In this document: positions 34,445 to 44,249 of the stretch, piece after piece
Layout: each line of letters opens with the position of its first letter
Position numbering within the stretch: position 1 is the first letter of the stretch
Assembly: GCA_029747585.1 (NCBI GenBank)
Contig: JAPEVF010000313.1
Location: forward strand, 1-51,621
DNA length: 51,621 bases
Direction of reading: 5' to 3'
DNA from: Pleurotus djamor
Lineage: Eukaryota; Basidiomycota; Agaricomycetes; Agaricales; Pleurotaceae
Program-made: the position numbers and the translations under genes
Notes under the pieces: generated by a model
What the model was told of the DNA's origin: nothing
The model's database searches: none
What the model saw: the letters and a program-made list of their open reading frames with translations, nothing else

Positions 34445-36091
34445 ATGGTCAACGCGTTTTCAACCACAGTTCAACGTGTTCTATCAATGCCAGAACTTCT
34501 CTCGATTATTCTTCTCTTTTCTGACCGCCATGCCAATGCGTCCAATCTTTTTGTGTGCAAAAGATGGGCTCATGAAGTTCTCAAAGTGGAATGGGAAGTA
34601 GTGGACGACCCACTCTCACTTCTAGGTCTCTTAGCACCAATCACGGAGACTGACATGATTTATGTGCGTTGGTCATCACTTCTAAAGGGCCGAACCGCTC
34701 GCTATATCTCATCTTTCTTTTCAAAGACTTATGCTCGCGAGCCTAGCCCGGACGATTGGACCGTGTTCAACCGATATGCTTCTCGAGTTAGGGCATTGAC
34801 TTGGGACGTAGAAGAAATGATATCGTACAACGATATCTGCCGGGTCCTTGGTTCTCGGCGGAAACTCCTGCCAAACTTGAAAACCCTAAATGCCCCGTTG
34901 GACATCACCATATTGCGGCACCTTGTTCATCCACACCTAACCTCTCTCACACTACTCCCTTCGCCAGAGGGCTTTCTCCGTGATGAGGATCCTCAACAAA
35001 TACGTTTAACTCTTGATCACCTCTCAGAAGACGACAATAGACCTCTGCGCCTTCGTCACCTCGCCTTCGAGGGTATCTACTTACGAGAACATGCCCCCTT
35101 CACGATCGCTCAGCCCGCGTTAATTAACTTCCTTCGTCCCCTCAAGGAACATCTCGTATCCCTGATACTTCGCCCTATCTGGCTCTCGGTAAATATCACG
35201 CATGCTGTCGCACATTTTCCTTACCTGGTCAAACTCGTTGCGAACGACCCTAATAATAGCATCGACGCCAATCCCCTCACATTTTCTGACACGTTGGACT
35301 ATAGCTCCTTCTCCGCCCTTCAGCACCTTGCCCTGATGATCCGTTTCGAACGGGCCATTTGCTGTCTCTCCTCCGGAGTTGAGAGCTTGTCACGGCTTAC
35401 CACCCTTGCTCTAGTTTCGGACCGTTTTGAACATCCGGCAGTTTTCAATCGCATTTTTGCTCTAGTATCCCAACTTTCGCCCTCTTTGACAGACCTCGAA
35501 GTCGAATCAAATGTACCTGCATCTCCAAATGAGCGCCATTTTGTGGTGGCTTTTGAAGACTTGAAGCCAGTCTTACGATTGGGATGTCTCAATCGACTTG
35601 CTATTGTATACCCAACTCCACTCCAACTCAAGCGTCAAGACTTGGAAACCATCGTACGAACGCTTAAGCACCTCTCTATCCTTCTGCTGAATCCTGAACC
35701 GTCCGTTGATGTTCTTCAAGACACCTTTCACATGTCTGATCTCTCCGCCTTGTCTTTCCCTAATAACCTTGAGGACATCTCCGTCTACGTCGACACATCG
35801 CCCAGAAGGTTCCCCGTGGTCGATGAACTAGTGGTTTTGAGGGGGCTCAAGCGTCTCTGCTTTGGCTTTTCAACGATGACAAAGGATGCGGTCGTACCAA
35901 GTTCTGTCTACCTGAGTCACATATTACCAGAGTCGTTCGTAATCCCATGGTCGTTCTGTACAGGCATTGGTGATCGAGTACACGCCATCCCTTGGGAAGA
36001 GGTGCGCTCGCTCGTTCCTGTCTTGATGGGCGCTTTGCAAAATGGTAAAAACCGGGCAATGCTCTCACAGAAAGGGCTGTTCTGTGCGTAG
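34445..36091 (+). CDS. F-box protein with degenerate leucine-rich repeats
   Basis: A single uninterrupted exon of 548 residues. The first 45 residues form an F-box (MPELLSIILLFSDR ... LFVCKRWAHEVL), the Skp1-binding helix pair of an SCF ubiquitin ligase receptor. The rest is a run of short leucine-rich segments of irregular length, as in the large agaricomycete families of intronless F-box/LRR proteins. It would present an unknown substrate for ubiquitination in cytosol or nucleus. No intron signal is needed to keep the frame. The stop is 92 bp from that of the MDR fragment on the other strand. Confidence 0.8.
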   Translation: MVNAFSTTVQRVLSMPELLSIILLFSDRHANASNLFVCKRWAHEVLKVEWEVVDDPLSLLGLLAPITETDMIYVRWSSLLKGRTARYISSFFSKTYAREPSPDDWTVFNRYASRVRALTWDVEEMISYNDICRVLGSRRKLLPNLKTLNAPLDITILRHLVHPHLTSLTLLPSPEGFLRDEDPQQIRLTLDHLSEDDNRPLRLRHLAFEGIYLREHAPFTIAQPALINFLRPLKEHLVSLILRPIWLSVNITHAVAHFPYLVKLVANDPNNSIDANPLTFSDTLDYSSFSALQHLALMIRFERAICCLSSGVESLSRLTTLALVSDRFEHPAVFNRIFALVSQLSPSLTDLEVESNVPASPNERHFVVAFEDLKPVLRLGCLNRLAIVYPTPLQLKRQDLETIVRTLKHLSILLLNPEPSVDVLQDTFHMSDLSALSFPNNLEDISVYVDTSPRRFPVVDELVVLRGLKRLCFGFSTMTKDAVVPSSVYLSHILPESFVIPWSFCTGIGDRVHAIPWEEVRSLVPVLMGALQNGKNRAMLSQKGLFCA

Positions 36092-36183
36092 TAGTTATAC
36101 AGCGCCATTGAATCCGTTCTCGCTCCATCAGAGTAGATATACTTCCATTAATGCTATCATTGATACTAGTAGCCTGCTTATTC

Positions 36184-36929
36184 TTAATCCACCTTGATGA
36201 CCACCTTTCCAACATGGGCCTGTGATTCGAGATACTTGAAAGCTTGAACGGCCTCGCTGAATGGGAACACTTTATCAACGACCGGTTTCAAATCATGGGC
36301 TTCGATGAGTTTGTTCATATCCTTGAACCTGTGGCACGCGGTTAGATTGGGTCTGTATCGTGACCACAAGATAAGACGTACTGCTTCACCGAACCGATGA
36401 GAACACCGCGCAAGATGGCTGCCTTTCCAATAATCGGTCCCACTAGACTCTCATGTTGTCCCTATAGCAAGTGGGAAGATGAGCTGCTATTCCGAGAGCA
36501 CTTATAAGAGCAGCTATGCTTACACCGGCAACAAAACCAATGTTATGGATCCATCCAGCATGCCTGATAGACTTGATGGATTGCACAAGTGTCGCAGGAC
36601 CACCAACCTCAATGACATGATCTACGCCTCGTCCATTAGTCTGTACGGGCAGGCCCTACTTCAGTAAAAGGCCGCGAAGGGGGATCAGAATTGACTCGCC
36701 AATTTCTGCACTTCGTCTTCCCAATTGGGCGTCTTCTTGTAGTTGATAACATGTTTCGCACCAAGCTTGGTGGCGATTTTGAGCTTTTCGTCAGAAGAAG
36801 AAGTAGCGATGACTTGTGCCCCGGAGGCAACAGCGAACTGAAGGCCGAAGCTGTCAAAGTAAATGTTTAGTGGGACAAGTTGAGAAGGGTCAGTGGAGAC
36901 TTACATAGAAACACCACCAGTGCCTTGCA
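36184..36929 (-). pseudogene. 3' part of a zinc-type alcohol dehydrogenase / quinone reductase-like (MDR) gene
   Basis: Exons 36905-36929, 36700-36850, 36524-36640, 36382-36461 and 36184-36328 encode the NAD(P)-binding half of a medium-chain dehydrogenase: QGTGGVSIFGLQFAVASGAQVI (Rossmann start, split by an intron), KLGAKHVINY, GVDHVIEVGG and a C-terminal HVGKVVIKVD. The visible 5' edge is an intact splice acceptor at 36930 with a pyrimidine tract and branch-like CTAAT. Beyond it comes transposon-like DNA. I find no N-terminal catalytic exons within the window. Either the intron swallowed more than 5 kb or the gene lost its 5' half. One internal intron starts GC (GCGAGT at 36699). Confidence 0.75.
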
Positions 36930-36930
36930 C

Positions 36931-37281
36931 TCCGGAGAACAAGAAAATTAGGGGAGACTTAAATTGAGCCTTAAATTCGACGTTTATTACCTGACTTAAA
37001 CGTGGCGTTAAATTTGTTATTTAAGACTGTGGGAAAGCTTGAGATAGACTTAACATGTCTGCCGACGAGAAATCGCGGCGTAAATTCAAGGTTTAAGTCA
37101 CAAAAAGAAATGAAATATTTAAATTGAGATGTCAGAACAAAAGAAATGTTGAATTTAAGGAAGGCTTATATCTTGAGTTTACGCGGCACGTAAACCAAAG
37201 ACAAAACGAAACGTTTAAGTCACAATAAGAGTTTAAGCTCAGGTTAAACGCAACGTTTCCATGGATTTTTTAATTGCTAAA
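36931..37281. repeat. AT-rich transposon-like sequence with TTTAAGTCACA-type motifs
   Basis: This stretch begins inside the MDR intron and is full of direct and inverted copies of short words such as TTTAAGTCACAA, CTTAAATTGAG and (T)TTACGCGGC. It also carries one copy of GACTGTGGGAAA (about 37028) like those at 38091-38220. It looks like the subterminal part of a DNA transposon. I cannot define its end, and there is no coding region. Confidence 0.5.
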
Positions 37282-38016
37282 CTAGCATTTGACCCGTGCT
37301 TCGCACGGGAAAAGCACAGCAACGCAAGTAAGCCACCGAATAAATTAGCAGATAGCAAACATAACGCAGACGGCCAAAAGGAACCTCGGTCGACCAACCT
37401 TCGGGTTGGTCGACCTCGGCACCCGTTGCAATTGTAGAGTAAACGCAGCTGTCATGACTTAGCACGTTTGCTCACAGTCAGCAAAGAAATCCCACGATAA
37501 GCAACGAATACCCCCAATCATCGATCACTCATTTACCAAGCAACCATTCATCTGCGTGCAAGTAGATCACGCATAAACTAATCTGTAGCAAGTACATGAT
37601 ATAAAAATGATCCCGCACCAACCTGCGGGCTCAGCGCTCAGTACTCAGTGCCCGTTACAGTCACAAATACAATCATTAAAATTTAAATATGCCCGCGTGA
37701 CTTACCTGACCCATTACCCACGGTCAGTAAAATATACGCACGGTCAGAAAGCTTACCTTCCGCGAGTGATAACCAACCCCCAATAACCTGCTCCCACCAT
37801 GTGTGACGCGCAAACCCTCCGGCCTCCTTACCCCTCACAGATACACCTTCCCGAAATTTCCAGAGAGGACTTACGCGCTCGAATCTTAAGGGAAGTTTGC
37901 CCGTGGGAACTTATACATCCTCGCAGCCAATCAAAATGCCAACGTATGGACCCTTATAAACAGCAGATCTCCGATTTATGTAGGGTCCAAAGGCCGGTCT
38001 TGGTTTATATAATAGA
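37282..38016 (-). mobile_element. Non-autonomous Helitron, 735 bp, complete termini
   Basis: Read on the minus strand the element starts TCTATTATATAAACC (38016 down) and ends with the hairpin CCCGTGC-GAA-GCACGGG (37309-37293), 7 bases, then CTAG (37285-37282). It sits between a host A (38017) and a host T (37281). TC start, terminal hairpin 11 bases before a CTRR end and insertion between A and T are the defining Helitron features. There is no Rep/helicase gene, so it must be moved in trans. A second perfect hairpin with 12 bp arms and a TTCG loop lies at 37388-37415. A plus-strand frame at 37799-38062 overlaps the 5' end and has no recognised domain. Confidence 0.85.
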
Positions 38017-38090
38017 TTGGCCATTTCTGACCATTTCACCTATCCCAATGCCATATTACTGATCAAAACTTCGTCCATTACATCTGTTAG

Positions 38091-38220
38091 TGACTGTGAG
38101 AAACCTTTCCTGACTGTGGGAAACATGCATTGACTGTGAGAACCTTGCCCAACTCTAATGAAACTTCGGCCATTCAGGGTCATTATTGACTGTGTGAATA
38201 TATTATTGACTGTGAGAAAG
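38091..38220 (+). repeat. Cluster of five TGACTGTGNGAA repeats
   Basis: Copies start at about 38091, 38111, 38131, 38187 and 38207, with spacings of 20, 20, 56 and 20 bases, all in the same orientation. A related copy lies at about 37027. Short direct repeats at this density are typical of transposase-binding subterminal regions, which is inference. Confidence 0.7.
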
Positions 38221-38825
38221 TGCGAAAATTTGCGAAACACTAGATCCACTAATTCTAAGGTTCTGGGTGAAAGGGGGACCCTTGGAGCATATCTAGTTAT
38301 TGAGCAAAGTTGGAATTACTTTGAAGATTCTGCAAGATTGCAGATTTCAATCATTTGCTCCCACTGGTACTTTGCTTATCCTACCTGTATATTCTTGATA
38401 CCATCAGTTCTACCTGTTTGATATGGGTGTATTAAGGATGGTTTAAGCATTCTAGATGAGATTTACCCTTCCAGGTAGAATGGGAAAGATGTTCTTATGC
38501 ACTTTTCAAATCTACAACCTTAAATGTGCATGTTCTGGAAACACACCAGGCTGCTCTTCATTCTAGCATCCATATCCTTGGCCTTTCTTTGAAAGCATAA
38601 TACTGATGCTGATAAAGTGTTTCAATAGGTACAGACTGGCATGGGAGTAGCAGAGTGATAGATGAGGAGGGAAAGAGATGAATGGCATATATATAGCAAA
38701 TTGGGACATTCTCAGGAATGCTGATTTCTCCCAAAGATATCCCAAGCCTTGGGAACATGCTTGTTGCCTGAATGTTAGGGACGAAACTGGAGGGACAGGG
38801 GGAGGCCCCTAAGGACCGTGGGAAT

Positions 38826-39340
38826 GACGTCGGAGCGGAGCATAGCGGAGCTACGCCTCCTAGAACAGAACTGAAACGGAGTCTTGGCCTCAACTTATAG
38901 GTTGTGCCCTCCGCATCTCTCGCTGGGTGACTCCAATTTAGTAGACACCCCTATAGAGCGGAGGACGTCGGAGATAGGGGTCCGACGTCGGAGCAAGAGG
39001 AAGAGCGGGGTGATGGGATACCAAGTGAAGACGAGGGAGGATGATGAAGACTGACGAAGTCAGAGTTGGTGTTGTTGTCGGAGATGGGGCGGAGCCGACG
39101 TCGGAGCGTGTCCCTAGTGACTAGCACTCTGCGGAGAAGGGAGGATTGCAGAACATTAATATTAGAGCTGAAGAACAAGGTACTGAAGTACTACACTTAT
39201 ATACTACCTATGAGGAAACCATGAGGTATCAATGAGGCAGAACGAAGTATAGTACTGGAGGTCAACCCAGAGTAGACCGAGTAAATAGGATAAATAGGAG
39301 ATAGGGGTGGAGCTCCGAAGCGGAGATGGCGGAGATCCGA
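38826..39340. repeat. Dispersed GACGTCGGAG motif cluster
   Basis: The motif occurs at about 38826, 38964, 38984 and 39097, with further GCGGAG variants to 39340. Its core GACGTC is palindromic. The repeats lie directly upstream of the unknown gene at 39400, and could be subterminal transposon repeats or regulatory sites. Confidence 0.55.
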
Positions 39341-39399
39341 CACTCCTAAGTACCCTAGAATGGTCAGGGGTATGGGCTTGACCAGACCATGACAATGTG

Positions 39400-40497
39400 A
39401 TGGTCACCAACGATGAACAACCTGTGTCGATTCATCGTTTAACTGAGACAATTGAGTCGTATATAATGTAAGTTTGTCTTCTCATGTCTGCGTTCCACAG
39501 CTTATCATTTTATAGAGGCTATGAGAACCAGCAAGACTTGGTTGAATATCAGCCACGCCGGGACGGTCCTCATGGGTATGTCTTTGGCATTCCATTTGAA
39601 GCTCCCGCTGGAACCAAGGAACGTGATTATATCCGTACACTTGCTGGTCTGATTTTCTCTGAGCAAATCTGTAGGTTTTAATCTTATACCTGGCCTGTCC
39701 AATGTGCTTAGTCGTTTTTAGCGTTTCATTTGGATGCTCGACACTACCCAGACGGTGATGAACCATCCCGCCCAACTGGCATGCCCTGGAAACAGTGGCC
39801 GAAATATGCTTTCACCTGTCAACTCCGTATCACTGGTTGGGTCTCAGTTGACGAATTTCCCTCTCCATCATTCAATGACCGCAAGGTCCTTCGTACTGCC
39901 AAGCTTAACCAGGGTGAAGCTGCACCCCCAAACTTTCTTCCCCACATCATTCGCAAGTACCGTGATTTCGCTAACACCTACCGGCTTATGACCAAGAGCA
40001 AGGATGTGGACTGGTCGGAATTGGATGATGTTGTGCAGATTGAGAGCTGGACTAAAGGTAGGCATCTAATAATGTGATTAAGGCTCTCGGCTCTAACTTG
40101 CACGCCAGAGGAAAGGGCTTTACCTTTGCATCTTCAAGGAAATGTTCCCATTGTCACCGCGTCTAAGGATGTTCATGCCTTAGATCCAAATGGTGAGGAA
40201 CATGTTTTAGCTAGGGTATCAAGCTTCAAAATTACCGAGTTTGAGGCTGCGGTGGCAAAGGCTGAACGTGCAGTGCAGAAAGGAAAGGGAAAGGCTAAGG
40301 AGAATGCTCCTGTATTTACATCCCCTTCTCCTCCACCCCCACCTGTTCCCATTGCTGACAAACCTCGTCCTGTACCACGTCGGATTGTACGTCAGGATCC
40401 TCCCCAGCCCTTAGAAGGTCATGCTGTTGGACCAGATGGGGAGCTACTAGATGCTGAGATGTTAACTTTTGCACATTCACCCTCTCAGGAAGAGTAG
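39400..40497 (+). CDS. Unknown protein within the repeat island (probable transposon-associated gene)
   Basis: Exons 39400-39467, 39501-39670, 39722-40057 and 40109-40497 give 320 residues. All three introns have GT-AG ends and correct phase. The first two-thirds is a compact soluble domain with features such as YVFGIPFEAPAGTKERDYI, PTGMPWKQWPKYAFTC and FLPHIIRKYRDF. The last third is a Lys/Ala-rich helix, a Pro-rich linker and an acidic tail. I do not recognise the family and see no transposase triad, zinc finger or nuclease motif. It sits between two repeat clusters upstream and the palindrome field downstream, which suggests a passenger or accessory protein of a DNA transposon. An intact frame implies recent activity or selection. 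Confidence 0.6.
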
Positions 40498-40600
40498 TTG
40501 GTATCATATATTTACATATCTGCTGATATCAATACTTTGGTAATTCTTTGGAAATGGTAATTGGGGATGCTTTGTGATTTTTTGCTGGTATCCAATATTC

Positions 40601-41999
40601 CATGGACATGCCCACTCTTCACCTATCTGTAATGATGTGAGTGTTACTTCAATTACTTAATACTCCATGGGCATGCCCACTCTGTCTGACTGTGTGTACC
40701 TAATACTGCTTGGGTGTGCCCAAGATATAAGTACTTTATTTGTGGGTATGCCCAAGGTTTATTTATAACTGTGNGTACTTAATACNCCGTGGGCGTGCCC
40801 AAAATACAAATACTTTATTTGTGGGCATGCCCAAGGTTTATTTGTAACTATGTGTACTTAATACTGAGTGGGCGTGCCCAAAATACAAATACTTTATTTG
40901 TGGGCATGCCCAAGGTTTATTTATAGCTTTTGACACTTATTTGTATATGAGTATATGCAAGTTTATGAGAGTACATAATACCCAGTGGGCGTGCCCATCA
41001 TAAAACTTCTTTATTTGTGGGCACGCCCAATGCTTATTTGTGACTATGTGTACTTAATACTGAGTGGGTGTGCCCACACTATTATTGAATTCCTTGTGGG
41101 CATGCCCAATGTATGTTACCTACCAATACAAACTTGACTATAAACAAACTACTTACAATTTTGGATACAGCAATGCAGAATCTCAGACAAATTATACACC
41201 AGTTAAGCGAGTGGATAGAGGAAGTTATGATTGTGGTTATACCAACTCCAACTGAAATGGTGTCTATGAAGGTATAGACACTAATCCAAGTAGAATGTGA
41301 GGGGTACTCAATATAAAGAATATGGGAGTGGTCATGCCCAACCACTATATTGGACTGTAATTTCAGCGCATGGTATAGTGTAATGAAGTCATGGCGGACA
41401 ACAACAACACTGAGGGTAAGTAAGGCCACACAAGGAGTGAGAGTATAATGGTAAGGGTACAAACCACCAGCGAGTCTGAAAATGCCAAGTAGTATATTCC
41501 TTGGCTGAAATATTGGCTGGGCATGCCCACCATCCTCTATATTACTCCATATCTTCCCTGCCATAAGTCACCAATACTCTTGGGCATGCCCCCACTACAC
41601 TCCCATTCATCCCTGTTTATATCACCCAATATCCACCCGCATGCCCCAAATTTGGTATGGGCATGCCCTAATATCTTCCCACCAATCTCTCATTACATGT
41701 ACCTAATATTCACAGGCATGCCCACTATTTTACCTATTTTACCCCCAAAATACCCATGGCCATGCCCAAAGTACCCTACCCATCTACAGCTATATGTCCC
41801 TATTATACACAGGCATGCCCACTGTTTATACCTATCAATGGTGTCATAATTACTTGTGGTCATGCCCTATGCTTCCCATATATAGGTTACTTTGTGTCAA
41901 AAAAAAAAACTTGGGCATGCCCAAGAATGTCACTCTATACCTGTGACATCTGGGCATGCCCAACCTCCTTGGGCATGCCCCAGGCCTTGGGCGGCGCCC
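40601..41999. repeat. Field of about 24 GGGCATGCCC-like palindromes, partly a 79 bp tandem repeat
   Basis: The palindrome and one-base variants (GGGCGTGCCC, GGGTGTGCCC, GGGCACGCCC) occur about every 40-60 bases. Between 40712 and 41107 they are paired inside a unit recurring every 79 bp: first copies at 40712, 40791, 40870, 40987 and 41066, second copies at 40744, 40823, 40902, 41019 and 41098, with one extra 38 bp spacer. The units also share AATACTTTATTTGTG and GTGTACTTAATACTG. From 41510 to 41999 the palindromes are separated by unrelated AT-rich sequence. No coding frame is credible here. Confidence 0.85.
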
Positions 42000-42012
42000 A
42001 CAATTTGACCCA

Positions 42013-42055
42013 CCATTAGGTATATTATTCCCCACATACTTAATATACCTAATGG
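42013..42055. repeat. Perfect 15 bp inverted repeat (hairpin)
   Basis: CCATTAGGTATATTA (42013-42027) is repeated inverted at 42041-42055 around a 13-base loop. It lies just after the last palindrome and just before the P450 3' flank, so it may mark the right end of the repeat island. Confidence 0.7.
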
Positions 42056-42163
42056 TACCAAAAAAGTGGCTGCCTAAGGTGACCTGACTTTGATCTCGCA
42101 AGTGAATGGCTTGACTCTCCTATTGTGCAAGTGAAACAAGCCCAAAGACAACATCAGCTCAAG

Positions 42164-44249
42164 TCAGACCAAAACAAAACGAGCTGACGTCACGAATAAG
42201 GGTTCAATCTCCGGGTCGGGTAAGACATCTCTTCCATGTTCATCTTTCGCTGCCTTGATATCGAAGACGGTCAAAATCGACGCTATCCAAAGCCAAATCG
42301 TGTCCCTAGCGAAGAAACGACCGGGACATATCCTATTAGAGTCTGGCCGTCAACAAAGGTAAGAGGACGGAAGGCTGAGGACGAGCCTGCGACCAAATCC
42401 AAATGCAAAGTCGACGACGCTAGTCAGTTTCTGGTTGATCTGTCCGTCAGCGGTAATGAATCGTTCAGGCACGAATTCTTCGGGACGCGGGAAGATGGAC
42501 TCGTCTTTGAGGATTGCGCTGCTTCCGGTGAGCGCAGGCCAAACGAATTAAAAAACGAACAATTTACTGGATATTTGGGAAGAGGACACTGTCCTTTGGG
42601 AGGAAGTATCCGTTATAAACATCGTCAGTCGTTTGTAAGTGGGCAATCCCTTTCATTAGCGAGTGTTGTCAGCAGGGTTAAATAGAACATGCACCAGGCA
42701 CATGATGACATACCCAAAGGGAGAACAGATTTCCACCTAAGTGTCAGTAGATCCGAATCAGAACGAGGCAAGCAATAGTGAGAAAGGAGAAACTCGACCG
42801 AAGAGCCTCCCACATAACTGCTTGGGTATACAAAAGTAACGGCCGATCTTCAAACGCAGGGAGCCGCGCTAATCGTAAGACGCTGTCTAGTTCTGCTTGC
42901 GCCTTTGCTTGAACTTCAGGATACAGAACCATGGCGGCTATGAAGTTGACAAGTGGGGATGGCGTCGTGTCAGCTCCCGCAGCCTGTGAAACATGAACAC
43001 CCAGTCAGAACGCGATAATTGGGGAAGAGGAGACAGAGAGGACGTACATAGGCTACCGAAGCAACTTCTTTGACAAGACGTTCCTTCTCCGGATCATCGA
43101 TAATACTCTGGTCCCTGGCCCAGACTCGCGTGATCATAGACGGAGCTGTTTCTTCCCCGCTCAACTGTAGAGTAAAGGACACTTTCGTTTCCCGTAGCTG
43201 AGAAAGATAGGCAGAGGTACCTACAATTTGCTCACGCACTCGGGCAAATGGGATATTGATCATATCCATCACCTCTGCATGAGCAATTCGACCATATCTT
43301 CGGAATCCGGGACCAGGAAACCACGAGGGTACGTGTTGGAGCATAGGCAGATAGTCAACGAGATAGGTACCGGTAATCCCTGCTTCATTGATTCGATGAA
43401 GAGCCTTATCGGCGAGTGTGATCAACGGATCGTTGGACGACTGAGCTGTGGAACCATAGGAGACCTCAACGACGGATGATGCGGCAGCGCTTGAGATTGA
43501 AAATACGATTTCAGAACGTATCGGACATTGAGAGGACCAAACGACTTACTAACGGCAATGGTGAGCAAATTGGGCCGGCTCATCGAATAAGTTTCGTAGG
43601 AAACGCTTTGCACATCGGAGTTGAGTAGGATGATGGTTGGAAGATTTTGATGGGTTGAATTCTTGCCAGAACATACGCCTCCTGATTCGCCAATCGTGCC
43701 CGTATGGGATGAAAGCAAAGTCGAATTCCCAGCCCATGCTTCAAAGGGATGTGCCAAGTTTACGATGTGAAACGGTGTGGGACCAGCGGGCTATTCGACT
43801 TACAGCTTGTTGAGCATGATGCTGACAGGCCTATAGAAGACAAAATCAATCAAAGGGAACGGTTGGTTGAGTGCATTCTTCTACCCACCTACTCGAAGAG
43901 AGAGCTGACCGGCGATTCAGAATTTCATGTGCGCTTTCGTAGGAATTCAACACGATGATGGATGTTCCCAAGACCCGAAGATGAATTACATCGGAACCTG
44001 AGTAGATGATTATGTTAAGGATAGACCGTTAGTTTGAGGATAAGGTTCGGTGATTGCGAATGCACCAAATTCCTTAGACCAGGTGGCGTACTTGTCCCAT
44101 TGCCGCTTGATAGGAGCTACAAGTAGATTCCCTACCACGGGAACCTTCGCAGGGCTGGGGGGGAGGGGGAGTGCAGGGACACGCCTGTGGAAGGAACGAC
44201 TGAATATCACCACAGTGATGATCAAGAAGAGAGCGAGAGGTAAGCTCAT
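42164..44249 (-). CDS. Cytochrome P450 monooxygenase (second copy, different family)
   Basis: Exons 44066-44249, 43889-43997, 43804-43830, 43550-43738, 43225-43489, 43048-43164, 42799-42983, 42714-42736, 42568-42649, 42387-42521 and 42164-42332 give 494 residues. There is one N-terminal anchor helix, then a PSPAKVPVVGNLL hinge. The I-helix AGADTT is at 299-304, the K-helix EALR at 356-359, and the heme loop FAFGFGRRICPG has its Cys at 441. The loop is interrupted between the two Arg by an intron that starts GC (GCTCGT, at 42386). The short length and single anchor fit fungal P450s of the sterigmatocystin-oxidoreductase-like type. The substrate is unknown. The gene appears complete despite lying next to the repeat island. 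Confidence 0.87.

Noticed and set aside
37799..38062. Gene captured by the Helitron
   Set aside because: The frame runs past the Helitron 5' end and shows no domain; likely chance.
40601..41999. CRISPR array or rDNA-like spacer
   Set aside because: Repeats are only 10 bases and palindromic, spacing is irregular outside the 79 bp part, there are no unique spacers of constant length, and the genome is eukaryotic.
42236..42685. Plus-strand 149-residue gene next to the repeat island
   Set aside because: Antisense shadow of the C-terminal exons of the second P450.
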